From contig VTFK01000124.1 in the NCBI GenBank assembly GCA_009617715.1, positions 783,552 through 847,551 on the forward strand: a stretch of DNA of 64,000 nt. Reading direction: 5' to 3'. Shown here piece by piece: positions 11,829 to 24,200 of this stretch. The stretch comes from Plectrocnemia conspersa (taxonomy: Eukaryota > Arthropoda > Insecta > Trichoptera > Polycentropodidae). The first letter of the stretch is position 1; each line of letters starts with the position of its first letter. Under the pieces are notes generated by a model. That model saw only the letters and a list, made by a program, of their open reading frames with translations, was not told where the DNA came from and did no database searches. Position numbers and translations under genes: made by a program.

Positions 11829-14561
11829 GTTGTTCCGATTCAACTCGAATCCTTCATAGGAAGGCACGTCTTGTCGAGTATTTACTGCATTTGGAAAAAC
11901 ACGACACTCATTGAATCCGGGAGCTGAAGGGCTTCGCTTGTTGAGTCACTCGAAAACGCGTGAGAGAAATTTCAAACAGATTTCAAATGAATTTTGTGAG
12001 ATAATGTATATATATATATATATAAAGAGGAGAGAGAGAGCGAAGGCTTGTGCTCTGATGGAGCTGGTCGTAAAACTGATTTTATGACAGAGAGAATATA
12101 TAAAAAAAACAACCTTGTACCGTGCACTTTATGAGTTTCTCAAATATTGTTTAATGTTAAGCAGTATAATTACTTTTTTTTCTATATATCGTTAAGAACC
12201 ATTTTAATGAGTAATCAAATTATACAGTATATGTTTATACATTAAGGTAATTGTATAAGTCTGTTACTGATACCTGAAAAAAATGGGCTTGAATCGCATA
12301 TAGATTTTTTTTTATGTTTATATGATCGGAAGCATACTATTATCGATAATCACAGATTAGCTTTTCCTAGATGTTTCTAATTTTACAAGATTAATATCTT
12401 GATCGCGCAGAGTGATTATGAGCTGTAATTATAATTTATAATTAATAAAATATATGTCACTTATTTATAAACGTTAATTAAAGTCTGATGTGTCACTACT
12501 TATTTAGTAGTTGTTTATTTTAACCCCATTGTCACTTATTGAATTACCGCCTGTCATGTTGCAACGTTTACTCTGGATAAATATCTTCACCGGTAATGTA
12601 ATTTTTCAGAGAAAGAATTTTTATAAAGTCCGCTTTTATGATCAAGTCGCTAAATATCATTCTTACAAATAATGTTATAAATTAAATTTAATAAATAGTC
12701 GAAAAAAAATCTATAAAATTTCATTCATCTACTTTTATGTTTTAAGGAACAAGTTTTGGATTTTTATTCCAGCTCCCTTTATTAAAATTGACTTTAAAAA
12801 TCTATAATATTGTATCGTGGATTTTTTAATGAAGGTCCTTGATAGATTGTCATTCGATACTGAAAGACATTGTTTCACCTACATAATTTACATGGTTTTC
12901 GATTCAGTTATTCTAATTAATTGCAAATTCAATCGCTATGCATAATTTATGCATGATGTAATACTAGTCAATATGTATAAGGTACAATAAGTAGCTCGTC
13001 TAATAATTAAATGTAAGTGGCTCATATGTTTATTAAGACTGAATAGCAGTTTCCATGACAATAGACATATATATAAAAAAAAAATTATTACATAATTTCA
13101 GATATCTACAACTTAATATTTAGCTCAGAAATATTGTCATTTAACCACATTTATATTTTACTTTATATTTTTTATCTTGTTTCAAAATGGCGGATACTAA
13201 AAATTTGAGAGAAAAAAGGCAAAAAACGTTCAAAAATATTAATTAAAATAAATTAAAATCATTTTAAAATAAACATTGAATTGAAATATTTTTTAAATGT
13301 TTTAAATAATAAACTTTTTTTTTTAGAATAGACCAATTACAAATTAAAACTTACCAGACTTATCCACTATCTTAATTAAAAATGGCGGTTTTTAGAATTT
13401 CTTTAAAATTAGTTTCGGAATAAAAAAAAATTTTAAATAAAAAATTGTTGTCATTATTGTTTTTTTAAGACACGATAGTTGTCTAAAAATAAATCTTTCA
13501 ATAATTTCTGCTAAATTTGTAAATAAGTCTGATACGACATCTTGTTTCAAGATGGCGGGTATTCAAAATTTACAAAGATAAAATAAATAAATGTGAAAAA
13601 GCGTTTAAATATAATTTAATACAGATTTTAATAAATATAAATGCCGTAATTTTAATTATATCGGAATAAAGCTCATTTATGAAATAGATCTTGTAAATAT
13701 CTCTGCTCTGCTAAGTTCGTTAGTCAGTATGATCTGCCATTTTTAAAAAAATGGCGGCTATTTAAAACATAAAAATATTCATATTTTCGTTATTAAAAAT
13801 TTTTAGAAAAAAATCTGAATAAGGCAAAAACGTTTTAAAATATTAATTAAACCTTAGTCAATAATCATTATCAGAAAGTTACCTGAAATACTGATTTGAA
13901 ATATCAAATTTTCATTTTAAAAAGTAAACTCTGAAATGATTTACGCCAAATATGTAGCTTAATGTCAAATTGATAATTATTTAAAAAATCAATAAATTAT
14001 TTAATATATTAATGTAGCTGCGTAGCGGGAAAGTATATTAAATAATTTTATTCGCATTACTAAACAATAAAATCTCATTGTAATGTACATTATAATTTTC
14101 TGCGAATCTTCGTTTCTATTTTATGGACTTTATTTGTCAAACGAAAATTGCGCACAGCAAAAATTTCAAACAACAAAAAATCAATATCAATTATATTATA
14201 TATAAAAAATAATATATGTAACATATGTTTTTATAATTTTAATTTTAAAATATTTTACAATTATTTTAATAATCTACATTGGTATCATAAACTAACATTT
14301 TCTATTTATTACACAATTTTAAGATTAAAAGTAATATATATTACACAGTCAAACAATCACTGTGTGGAATTTTCACCGTTTTTTTATATTCGATCGACAC
14401 AAAAATAAATATATTAATATACGAACAGTCTCTTAAATAAAATATAAATTATATGAATTATTGATTAGCTTTCATTATTGCAAAAAACATTAAAATAAAT
14501 ATTAATTATAAATAATCAATTAAATAAAAAATTATTCCTTTGTATAATAATATAATTAATT
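11829..14561. other. Intergenic region between SDR genes A and B
   Basis: This stretch lies upstream of A and downstream of B, both on the minus strand. It contains a (TA)n-(GA)n microsatellite at about 12005-12042 and a degenerate tandem array at about 13.13-13.88 kb. I see no gene in it. Confidence 0.6.
13130..13880 (+). repeat. Degenerate tandem array, about 185 bp units with an ATGGCGG core
   Basis: The core AAAATGGCGG (one copy AAGATGGCGG) recurs at about 13188, 13381, 13551 and 13752, followed each time by an A/T-rich block like TACTAAAAATTT. Surrounding stretches such as CTTGTTTCAAxATGGCGG and CAAAAACGTTxxAAAATATT also recur. A related single unit (CAATATGGCAGATCAAG) occurs near 41800 in the sulfotransferase intron, so the unit is also dispersed. 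Confidence 0.65.
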
Positions 14562-15769
14562 TTAACAAAATTTCATTCCCACTGGCTGAATGGTTAGCTC
14601 TTTAATCTGTAATAATAAAATATTATTATTGAGTAAATTAGTTTATATAAATAGCAAAGTTTTAAACCATTTATCAATTTATAACAATTAGCACCTAAAG
14701 ATGGAGCTATGCCATAAATTACCTGTACGTGGGGTCTGGCGTTCAAAACGTATATTATAGCATCCGTTACGTCTTGTACGTCTAAAAATAATGGAGGTGG
14801 CGAACCCAAAGGATCCGAAGGGTCGTAGGGTTTTCCGATAACTTGGGCTATTATTTTCTTAGTCATTTGTGTGTACACCGAGCCTGGACTGATACTCTAA
14901 AAAAATAAATTGAGGTCAAACAAACCACTTATTGTTGTACAGAAAATTGGTTTTAAATGCGCGTTTTACCGTCACTTTGATGTTGCTCTTCAAAGCGAGT
15001 AATTCAACCCTCAAAGTCTCAGACAGCGCTGTTATGGCGTGTTTACTGGGGTAATATAAGCCGAATTGCATATTTTCGTACTGGGGTACGATATGACCAG
15101 AGACGCTGATTGAATTAAAGAAGCCGTCTTAAAAACTTTTATTACAAGGTTAACAATAAATGTCACTGACCTGTTTATGAATATGACCTGACCGCAATCT
15201 CCTCTTTTTCTCATACTTTTTATCGCTTCTTTGCTGCAAAGTGTAGTCGACAAAACGTTGACGTCCATCAGTCTCCTCATATCCATTGGATCACAATCTA
15301 AAAATATTCATATAAACACTAGGAACGAGATTACGAACAAAGATCGAAGCACTACCTATTAATCCTCCAATCTGGATGATTCCAGCACTGTTCACTAAAA
15401 CGTCGATACCTCCATAAGTATTCTCGATCTTCTTAAAAGTCTCAATAACGTCTTTGTCTTTAGTCAAATCGCACTTCATAGCATGTATCGTTCCATTAGT
15501 TAACCCAGCCAACTCCTATGTATTTAATTTCAAAGTTAAACAACACTCATATGATCTTATTTAGATAACACTCACTCTAATCACGTAATCTCTTCTTGCA
15601 ATTCCTACTACTATCATCCCATTTTCAGCTAAAGCTACAGCAACCGATGCTCCGATTCCACTGCTCGCTCCTGTGACTACAGCTACTTTTCCAGCCCACT
15701 GTAACTTAATTCTCTAATATATCATTTAATGTTACTGTTTAATAATATAACTTAATTTCTCACCATCAT
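14562..15769 (-). CDS. SDR gene B, farnesol dehydrogenase/DHRS11-like, complete
   Basis: Seven coding exons join in phase: 15764-15769, 15576-15698, 15356-15515, 15171-15297, 14970-15105, 14723-14896 and 14562-14606. They give 256 residues, the usual length of classical SDRs. Visible motifs are TGASSGIG at residues 11-18, DVLVNSAG, active-site Asn in DVNVLS, Ser139 (codon split AG|C by an intron), and Tyr156-x-x-x-Lys160 (YYPSK), followed by the SPG motif. The first coding exon contributes only two ATG codons before an intron. Classical SDRs of this type use NADP(H) to interconvert alcohols and carbonyls, probably in the cytosol as no signal peptide or membrane segment is seen. Substrate unknown; farnesol or other insect terpenoid/lipid alcohols are an inference from relatives. 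The catalytic set is complete, so it is likely active. Confidence 0.9.
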
Positions 15770-16198
15770 TATTGAAGCCAGTGATATTTATTCATACAAT
15801 GTATCAAGTCTCTCGTGTCTTCCGACTCAATGAACCCGTGAATATTTGTCTAATCATATATGTACAGTTATGAAATTATCAACGTTTTGCGGTAGGTAGA
15901 AATGTGTTTAATGATCAAGACAAAAACATTTTATCAGTGAAGCACGTATGTCTATTTTTATTTACATTGTGTGGGTTATTACATTTAACGCGTAAATAGA
16001 TATTTGTCACCATGTCCGCGCGAATTATTTTTTTATATATTTTTCAAGTACTCAAAAAATAATAAGATCGTTCCGTCGCAGCTACAATAACAAATTACGA
16101 TTTTTAAAAAGTACAACTAAACAGAATTTTGAACAAAAAACAATTTCACTTCTCGGAAGTCAAAAATCAACGCCAAAAGCAATAAAATCCTGCCGTCG

Positions 16199-17220
16199 CA
16201 CGGTGGGGTATTTGCTCGATCTGGGCGGCCCAAAGTCGATTATGAAAATTTAAGCGCAGGTAAAAAAAAAATTGCTCTGTAAAGCTGATAATTTTGCGCA
16301 TAATAATCAGCAATTCCCCCACTCCTTTCATAACGCTAGCGCCCCCATGATCGGTCGGAAGTCAGTCATCCCTTCGAGTGCACGCATCGTTTTCTCGGCG
16401 TCGACTGCAAACTCGTACATTGGACAATTATTATTATTTTATTTGAGTACAATTAAAAATATAAATCATTGATTATGATAAAGCAGATAAGTGTTTCTAC
16501 GTTTTATAGCTCTTTCTTGCAGTTGCTGTCATATTAAATACACAATATTGTTTTGAATAAGTACCATTTTTTAGTACTTTTTCCTATTTTTTTTTCTAAT
16601 TTTGAGTTCATTAGTTATATTTCTGACCACTTTTTAATGTATATTTTATATATAATATACAGCTTAGCTCTTTCTCTTTATGATTCATGTAAAATTCGTT
16701 GCGAATTTTTGCGGTTTTTAACACATTGCATACCACTATTCTTAAAAATGGGACGGGGCTTAGTCGTGAAAGTTAGGACCTAAACGTTTTAAACTATTAT
16801 AACTGTTTAATTAGCTGACGTGTTATTGTCAAATTTAAAATACAGTTTTATAATGATTGTTATTTTTTAATAATATGATCACCATGGTAAAATCAGTAAA
16901 CCTCAAATTGTGGATCGCGTACTAATAAAATAAAATAAAAATTTGTTTAGAATCACCAAATATACACATATTTAAAAATGTTAAAAGGATACCAAGTATG
17001 ATAAAATACTAGTCAAATACTTTTTCTTGTTAAAAAAACTGCAAATATCAAACTTTGTGACATATGTAATTTATTTTTTATTTTTAACACTTGACGCGGC
17101 GAAATTCGCACGACCGTTAAACACGGAATTCCTCTTCCTCGGGCCTACAATTTAATAAATACTTAAAATACCTATTAATATAAAATTGCATGAATTATTT
17201 CAGGAAAAATAAAAAAAAAG

Positions 17221-17252
<32 letters not shown>

Positions 17253-17363
17253 TTTTTTTTTCGATAGTTTGTTTTTTAACACATATAATATTATATATTT
17301 GATTAAGAGCACTTATGGAAGAAATAATTTTGGCCGCCCAGATCGGGCAAATACCCCACAGTG
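16199..17363. mobile_element. Non-autonomous Transib-like DNA transposon
   Basis: Terminal inverted repeats of at least 32 bp (16199-16230 and 17332-17363) match at 30 of 32 positions. They begin CACGGTGGGGTATTTGC and CACTGTGGGGTATTTGC, read inward. Each end is flanked by the identical 5 bp duplication CGTCG (16194-16198 and 17364-17368). A CAC-initial inverted repeat with a 5 bp GC-rich CGNCG-type target duplication is the known signature of Transib, the transposon superfamily related to RAG1. At 1,165 bp it is far too short for the transposase and no transposase reading frame is seen. Element ends are certain; superfamily assignment is inferred. Confidence 0.85.
17219..17270 (+). repeat. 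Poly-T tract inside the Transib-like element
   Basis: A run of roughly 28 T, then AAAAAG and another T run. It is a homopolymer prone to length error in assembly. Confidence 0.8.
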
Positions 17364-18245
17364 CGTCGCTATGTATAATATGTCGCTATGACAATAGTAA
17401 AATTATTTTATTTTAAATTTAAAGTAAATTTATTTATTGTATAATAAAAAAAAAATAATATACAGTCAAACTGTTTTTATAAAACACAACATAAAAAAGC
17501 AAATAATAATTATTTTTATTTTATTTTATATCTACACATGAAAATGTATTCTGATATGACTTTACTAAAATTCGTGCGAAAATATTTTTTTCTCTTGTAA
17601 TACACATTTACTCTAAAATATATTATTTTAAAATAGTATATTTATAATTTTCAATAACATTTTAAATGTACGGTGTCTAAAATTGCTTTAAAATCGCAAA
17701 GAAGGATCTGAGTTTTTTGTGTTGAAAGAGCACGAAGATTTGGGATTAGGATAACAAAAGAAAGGTCTGCCGTGTCTTATGTCCATGTCAAACATTATAC
17801 AAGGCCAGACAGTTTGCGCGTGACGTCATCAATTAGAGGGATACCAATCGCAGTTTTTGTTATATAAAATATAAATAATGAAATATATTTTAATAATTAT
17901 TTATATTAATATAAAATAATATATATAATCCATAAAAAAAATATATTTGTAAGCATAATATGAAAACTAACTTTATTCTTTAGAAACATATCGATGAATT
18001 ATAAACATTTTGATTTATTATATTCTAAATAAATTATGTTTGTCAATAAAATCTGTTATATTTTGGTGATTTATTTTGTGGAAAATATATTGTTGTATAG
18101 GAGCAGATTTGATTTTTATCAGACATAATTTTTTTTCTCTAATCTCTCTTTATTTTATTAGTTAAACGCGCTTGAACGTTGTTAGACTTCTCTTTCCCCC
18201 CTCCCTCTCTCTTCCACACACTGACGCTTTTTTGCCTGCCCTAAC

Positions 18246-18263
18246 GATCGTGACGTCACGATC
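18246..18263. promoter_or_regulatory. 18 bp perfect palindrome with CRE core
   Basis: GATCGTGACGTCACGATC reads identically on both strands and contains TGACGTCA, the full CREB/ATF site. It lies about 0.8 kb upstream of SDR gene C, and a second TGACGTCA is at 17821-17828. Regulatory function is inferred only from the motif. Confidence 0.35.
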
Positions 18264-19065
18264 TACTGAATCTGAGCTACTTGGCCTTTACATATATATT
18301 TTTTGACAAATTTAAGGAAAAATTCTGCAACTAAAAATTCAAATTATATCTGCATTTAAATAATTATATTTATATTTTTTGTATGATTTTTTTATTGGCA
18401 TGTTTGAGTGTGTGTTATTATTATATTATCATAATTATTTCTGTTTCTTTGAAAGTTTACAAATACAAAGCGTAAAGACTGAGGTTACAGGGCAAGGTTT
18501 AAAACGCAAATCTCGAGATTACGAGTGCAAAACGTGAAATTATGAGCCCGAAAATTTAACCAGCTATTTAAATTCAAGGTTACGAGCGCATTTTGAAATT
18601 ACAAGCATAAAATCCCAAAAACACGTCTATATGCTTCCAGTTGCTTGTTTGGTGATAAATCAAGGTTAGCTAACTATTATACTATAACTATCGCAACGTT
18701 ATTTAACGTTGCTTTACAAAACTATTTGCACGAACAGTTGTTAGCGAGGTCAAGTAAAATATATCTTTTTTTATAATTAAATTATAACCCTAATACACCC
18801 ATTAAAGCATTTTACATCAATTGATTATGACATGTTCATAAACAAATATTTAAAAAAAATATTATACATCTACAGTTAAATAATTGTAAAGCCTTTGTTT
18901 GGTTTATATAAAAAAAGTTGTATTTTATACTGAATTAATCTTTAAAAAAAATTGTCGATTCAGATCAGGGTTAACATTCCCAATACGAATACTGATTGGT
19001 TAGAAAGTAAACCAGTGTTTCAACAAGTCGCATAAAGACTGGTTGTATATTGTACTTGTAGTACA

Positions 19066-19071
19066 ATCAGA
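19066..19071 (+). promoter_or_regulatory. Candidate initiator of SDR gene C
   Basis: ATCAGA fits the arthropod initiator (TCAG core) and sits 21 bases before the ATG. Upstream AT-rich TATAT lies about 23 bases away, closer than usual, so the start site is tentative. Confidence 0.35.
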
Positions 19072-19089
19072 GAGTTTAAATTTTATAAA

Positions 19090-20233
19090 ATGGAAAAGTG
19101 GGTTGGAAAAGTGGCTGTTGTAACGGGAGCTAGTGTTGGAATAGGAGCATCAATTGCTAAAACTTTATCTGAAAATGGAATGATAGTTGTAGGTCTTGCC
19201 AGAAGAGATGAAAATATAAGTGTAAGTCTACTCGGATTTAAACACAATTTAATGTATCAATAAATTATCATTTATTTATGTTAGAGCTTAGCTAAAGTTA
19301 CAAAGGGAAAGCTATATGGCATTAAATGCGATCTTCAAGAGCAGGATAGCATAGAAAATGCTTTCAGAACCATCGAAGATAAATTTGGTGGAGTCGATGT
19401 TTTAATTAACAACGCTGCTTTAATGAACTTTGCTTCGATCATGGGTTAGAGATTGTTTATGATAAATGATACAATATTGTTATATTTAATTTCTATATAT
19501 TATAAATATACAGATGGACCACCTTCTGAGTGGAAAAAGGTATTTGACACTAACATCATGGGTGTATCGATTTGTACTAGAGAGGCTTTAAAGACAATGA
19601 GAAGTAGAGGAGACAACGGTCATATCATATTCATAAATAGGTATTCTTGATATTTTTAGAATAATATTTTAATTTAAATGTACAATGTTTCATTTAAACA
19701 TTTAAATTAGTATCCTTGGAAAAATTGCATATAATGGATTCAAGGATTCAGTCGGCATGTATCCTACTAGTAAATGGGCTATAAATGGTTTAGCTCATTC
19801 GTTGCGAATGGAATTAAAAAATGCAAAAAGTTTAATTGGAATTACCGTAAGTTTTTATATTTATTATTTATTTTATTAATTATATTTTTATTTATATTTT
19901 TTTTTAATGATAGAGTTTATATCCTGGTTTGGTCAACACAGATATGGGAAATGACGCTGCAAATAATTATGAAGGTTTAACCATTGAAAAAAATCTTGAT
20001 AATACAGTACCAGGATTTTTGGCGGCTCAAGATTTAGCTGATGTTGTGGTTAATGTTTTAAACTTGAATTCGCGTATTGAGGTAATTTTTAATCATTATT
20101 ATTATTTTATAAATTTATATATGTTAGTTAAGAATTCAACTACAAAAATAAATGATGACTTATAATTTGTAATTTTTATTTTATTTGACAGATACAAGAG
20201 TTATCCGTACAATGCAGAGGAATGAGCGTATGA
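19090..20233 (+). CDS. SDR gene C, farnesol dehydrogenase/DHRS11-like, complete
   Basis: Six coding exons: 19090-19221, 19285-19444, 19514-19640, 19711-19846, 19914-20081 and 20192-20233. All join in phase to give 254 residues. The cofactor loop is TGASVGIG (residues 12-19, Val in place of the usual second Ser). NNAA replaces the usual NNAG. The catalytic set is present: Asn in DTNIMG, Ser140, Tyr157, Lys161 (YPTSK). It is followed by [11 protein letters not shown]. No signal peptide or membrane segment is seen, so a soluble NADP(H)-dependent alcohol/carbonyl oxidoreductase is likely. It is closest to gene D, with 39 of 44 residues identical in exon 1. C and D converge tail to tail 1 kb apart, as expected for an inverted duplication. 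Start ATG is supported by alignment with every paralogue. Substrate unknown. Confidence 0.92.
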
Positions 20234-21201
20234 ATTTATTAAAGGTGTTTAATTGTAAAAAAGTAAAAAAAAAATATTTTACATATACGGTGAATATTTT
20301 TTATTTAGATAAAACATATTGTCTATTTCATTACATTTTGATAATATTTTATAGTGTATAGCTAAATATTTTTTTAATTTTATATATTAAAAAAATACAT
20401 ATTACATATAACTCGATGTTATTTGTATTTTTGTAGGTTATAATTATATTATTTATATTTTATTTTATACTATCGCTTTCGTTTTCTACTGGTGTGAAAT
20501 ATATATAAAAAATTACTATATAGTAAATAATATTTTTACAAACCCCTTAACTGTAGCAACATTTATTTATAAAGAGCCGTACTTCAAAACTGATCTACTA
20601 CCTACTAGTTTTGAAGTATGTTATAATATAAACTTTTTTAAGCACTTACATTAAAAGATACATTACCATTTTTCTTTTATATATCCAATTTTTTCTTAGG
20701 AGAACAACAGTATATTGTTTGAATAAAATCTTGAAATTGGTGAATAGGAAGCGTCAATTATACTGTTAAAATAATAGATCTTAACTGATTTTTAAATAGT
20801 ATAAAGCAGCAAATAAATAAATGTAAACATTGATGAATCATTTTAATTAATAATAATATTGATCAAAATTCAGTTTAGATGTGTCTCATTCGATTTTCAC
20901 TCGTAATATTATTATAAAAATATAAATGCTTTTGCATATTGCTTTTGACCTGGACTGGAAATTCAATGTATATAATTTTGTGTACTTAAGCATTTTAAAT
21001 TGATCTAAATAAAACAATAAATAATACAATAAACTTTTATTTCATAACAAATTAATAAACTATATGTAAAAATAATAAAATAAATCAATTTATTTGTCAC
21101 TATCTACACAATTTGGCCATTATCATTCCTGGTGCATGACACAACTCTTGTCATACAGGTTTTACGTAATATATTTTTACCTCACATCATACATTATATA
21201 T
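20234..21201. other. Convergent intergenic region between SDR genes C and D
   Basis: AT-rich 3' flanks of two convergent genes. A short inverted pair, CTTCAAAACTGATCTACTAC and the nearby CTACTAGTTTTGAAG (about 20582-20616), could form a hairpin between the two 3' ends. I see no gene here. Confidence 0.5.
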
Positions 21202-24200
21202 TCAAACACCCATGCCTCTGCATTGCATAGACAATTCTTGAATCTGTGAAAAACAAATATATTTTAGTTGACTAATTGTGTCATATAAATAATGTTATAC
21301 TCAACCTCAATACGCGAATTCAAAGACAATACATTGACCACAACATCAGACACGTCTTTAGAAGTCAAAAATCCTGGTGGGGTGTTGTTTAAATCCGTTT
21401 CGGGAGCAAGACCTAAATATTGATATGCAGCAGAATTACCCATATCGGTATGAACCAGGCCGGGATATAAAGTCTGAAATTTTAAATAAAAATCATGTAG
21501 CAACAACATTTTTTTGCTAACAATAAATATGTAAAAGTACACGCTGATAATCTGATGATGGCCAAAAGATCAAAGAAAAAGAGTTATGCATATGCATAGG
21601 AATATTAACTAAATATACCAGAGCTACCCATATCAACCACTTTATAAATAATTGATATAATGGACAATGATTGATAAATGATTGGCTGTTGGCTAAGGAT
21701 ACAAACAAAATCATTGGAGCAGTTTTCTTGGATTTCAAGAGAGCCTTCGAAACAATAGACAGAAAAATAATGTTAAAAGAAATTGGAGTATAGGTATAAG
21801 TGATATAGTTTTAAGATGGTTTAATAATTACTTATATAAAGAAAACAAAAAAATTAAAATAAATAATGTATATTCTGAAGAGAAATTATTGTCTTATGGA
21901 GTACCACAAGGGTCTAAATTAGGACCATTGTTATTTGTTTTGTATATTAATGATATAGTTAATAACGTAAAAAAAATGTAAAATTCATCTATTTGCGGAT
22001 GACACATTAATGTATTGCATAGGTGATAACATTAAAAGAAATTGTAAATAATTTAAATAATGAATTAAGTATATTAGAAATATGGTTAAAGAATAATGTA
22101 CTTAAATTAAATGAGAATAAAACTAAATGTATGTTTATTAATTATAAAAATGTGTTAGATAATAGTACCAAAATAGTAATAAATAACTCTAGTATAGAAA
22201 TAGTGGATAATATAAAATATTTAGGAGTAATTGTTGATACAAAATTAAATTTTAAAGAACATTGTAATTACATATTGAAAAAAATTGGTAGAAAAATAGG
22301 TTTATTATCTAGATAAAGAAATATATTAAGTATAAATACAAAAAAAATAATTTACAATAGTATAATATTGCCCCATTTTAATTATTGTGCAACACTATTA
22401 AATATGTTAAGTAAATTAGATAAACAAATGTTGCAAAAATTACAAAAAATAGGGCAATGAGAGTAATTTTAAATAAAAATAGATTAACTAATTGTAAAAG
22501 TATGATTGATAGATTAGAATGGTTGAATGTTCAAGAAATATTGAGTATGAATGTTTTAGTATTTATATATAAGTTAGAAAATAATATGTTACCAAAATAT
22601 TTTAATAAGTATTTAATAAGAAATAAAGATGTACATAAATATAATACTAGAAATAGAGAAAATTTAAAGATAATTAAGTATAAGAAAACGAGTACGGCTA
22701 GGGGAATTATGTACGGAGGTTTTGATTTATATAATAGTCTTCCAAGAGAAACTGAAACAGCAAAAAAATATAACGGGTTTCATAAATGGAATAAAAAAAA
22801 ACACCTTCGTACATATAGAAATAAATTATAATATTAAGACTTTATTATTGTATATTTTTATTTTTTTCTTTCTGTTATGTATTTTTTATATATATTTTAT
22901 ATATGTTTACTAAATTTGTTAGATGTAAAGATTAGCTATTAAGCTAAATAAATTAATAAAATAAAATAATAATAATAATAATAAAGTTATAGAAAAGCAA
23001 GAACTGCAACTCTATACAATAAAACAACTGACTGGAATGACTTTAGAAAACATTAAACGAAAGAATCAGTTCATTAAAAACACCTGAAGATTTATAAATT
23101 ACATTTTATTAATTAAATAAAAATATACAAGATGCATCATTGAGAGCGTCTCTTATTTAGGATAACCAAAAAAAATTAAACTGGCAAAAAATATTTTTAA
23201 AAATCCTTGAAAATGCTTAGAAAAAAATGACATAAATATACGCGATCACTTCACAACAGAGCCAAATTAAATATATAAAAAAAGAACGAAAAAAAACTAA
23301 TCACAAAAAAAAAAAAGGAAGCTATTCAATAATATATTTTAAGCTACAGTATCTGAAGAATGTAACAAAGAGAATAAAAAAACTCTTATCAATTATATTT
23401 AATAACTGAAAATCGCCTATAGACGATAAAGAAAAATCATTTTACAAGGAAGACACTCAAATTTTCAGAATAGTGACAGTGAAATTTAAGATTTTTTTAA
23501 TGCAACTTTTTATATTGCAAAACAATCAAATTAAATAAGTAAAATAAATAAGAGAAATAAAAATTTGATATGACGTAATAAGCGGCTAAGCAAAATAACG
23601 AACATGTAATTAAATTAAACTATTTTTCAATCCAATGAAAGGTTGCTTAAATTATTATATTACTGAAACCAAGAAAGAAGCGAACGATATGTATCAATAC
23701 AGACCGAAAAATATCTTATCAGTTATGGCAAAAATATTATAAATTTTTTTATTCAAAATAAACAAACTGGTAATAGAGGAACTTAATAATTGCTACAATT
23801 GCCGACAACACTACAATAATGGCGTCTGATTCTGACCCAAAAATAGCATCGAAAAGACTGCAAGATCATCTCTCAAAAGTCTAAGCTCGATTCACTAAAT
23901 AGCGAATCAAAGTTAATGTAACTGAATCAATCTATGTAACATTTACACTGAACTAAAATTAACGGAACTAAAGTTAACGTGTTAACGGGAAATGAATATT
24001 ATTTACAACGGAACTCTGGCAAATATCTTGACAAATCTGGAAATTATTATCTAATCTCTGTGTATAAAAAAGTAAAAATTGCTGTACAGTTTATTAATAT
24101 ATAAACAAACTTACGGTTATTCCAATTAAACTCTTTGCGTTTTTTAACTCAATTCGAAGACCATGGGCTAAACCATTTATAGCACATTTACTAGTAGGAT

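Larger units (their letters stand above)
15770..19089. other. Divergent intergenic region between SDR genes B and C
   Basis: This is a 3.3 kb space between head-to-head genes. It holds the Transib-like element (16199-17363), a homopolymer T tract at about 17219-17270, and CRE-type TGACGTCA sites at 17821 and 18251, the latter inside an 18 bp palindrome. I see no gene. Confidence 0.6.

Noticed and set aside
11671..11927. Plus-strand frames opposite exon 1 of SDR gene A
   Set aside because: Shadows; the minus strand encodes the Rossmann TGASSGIG sequence.
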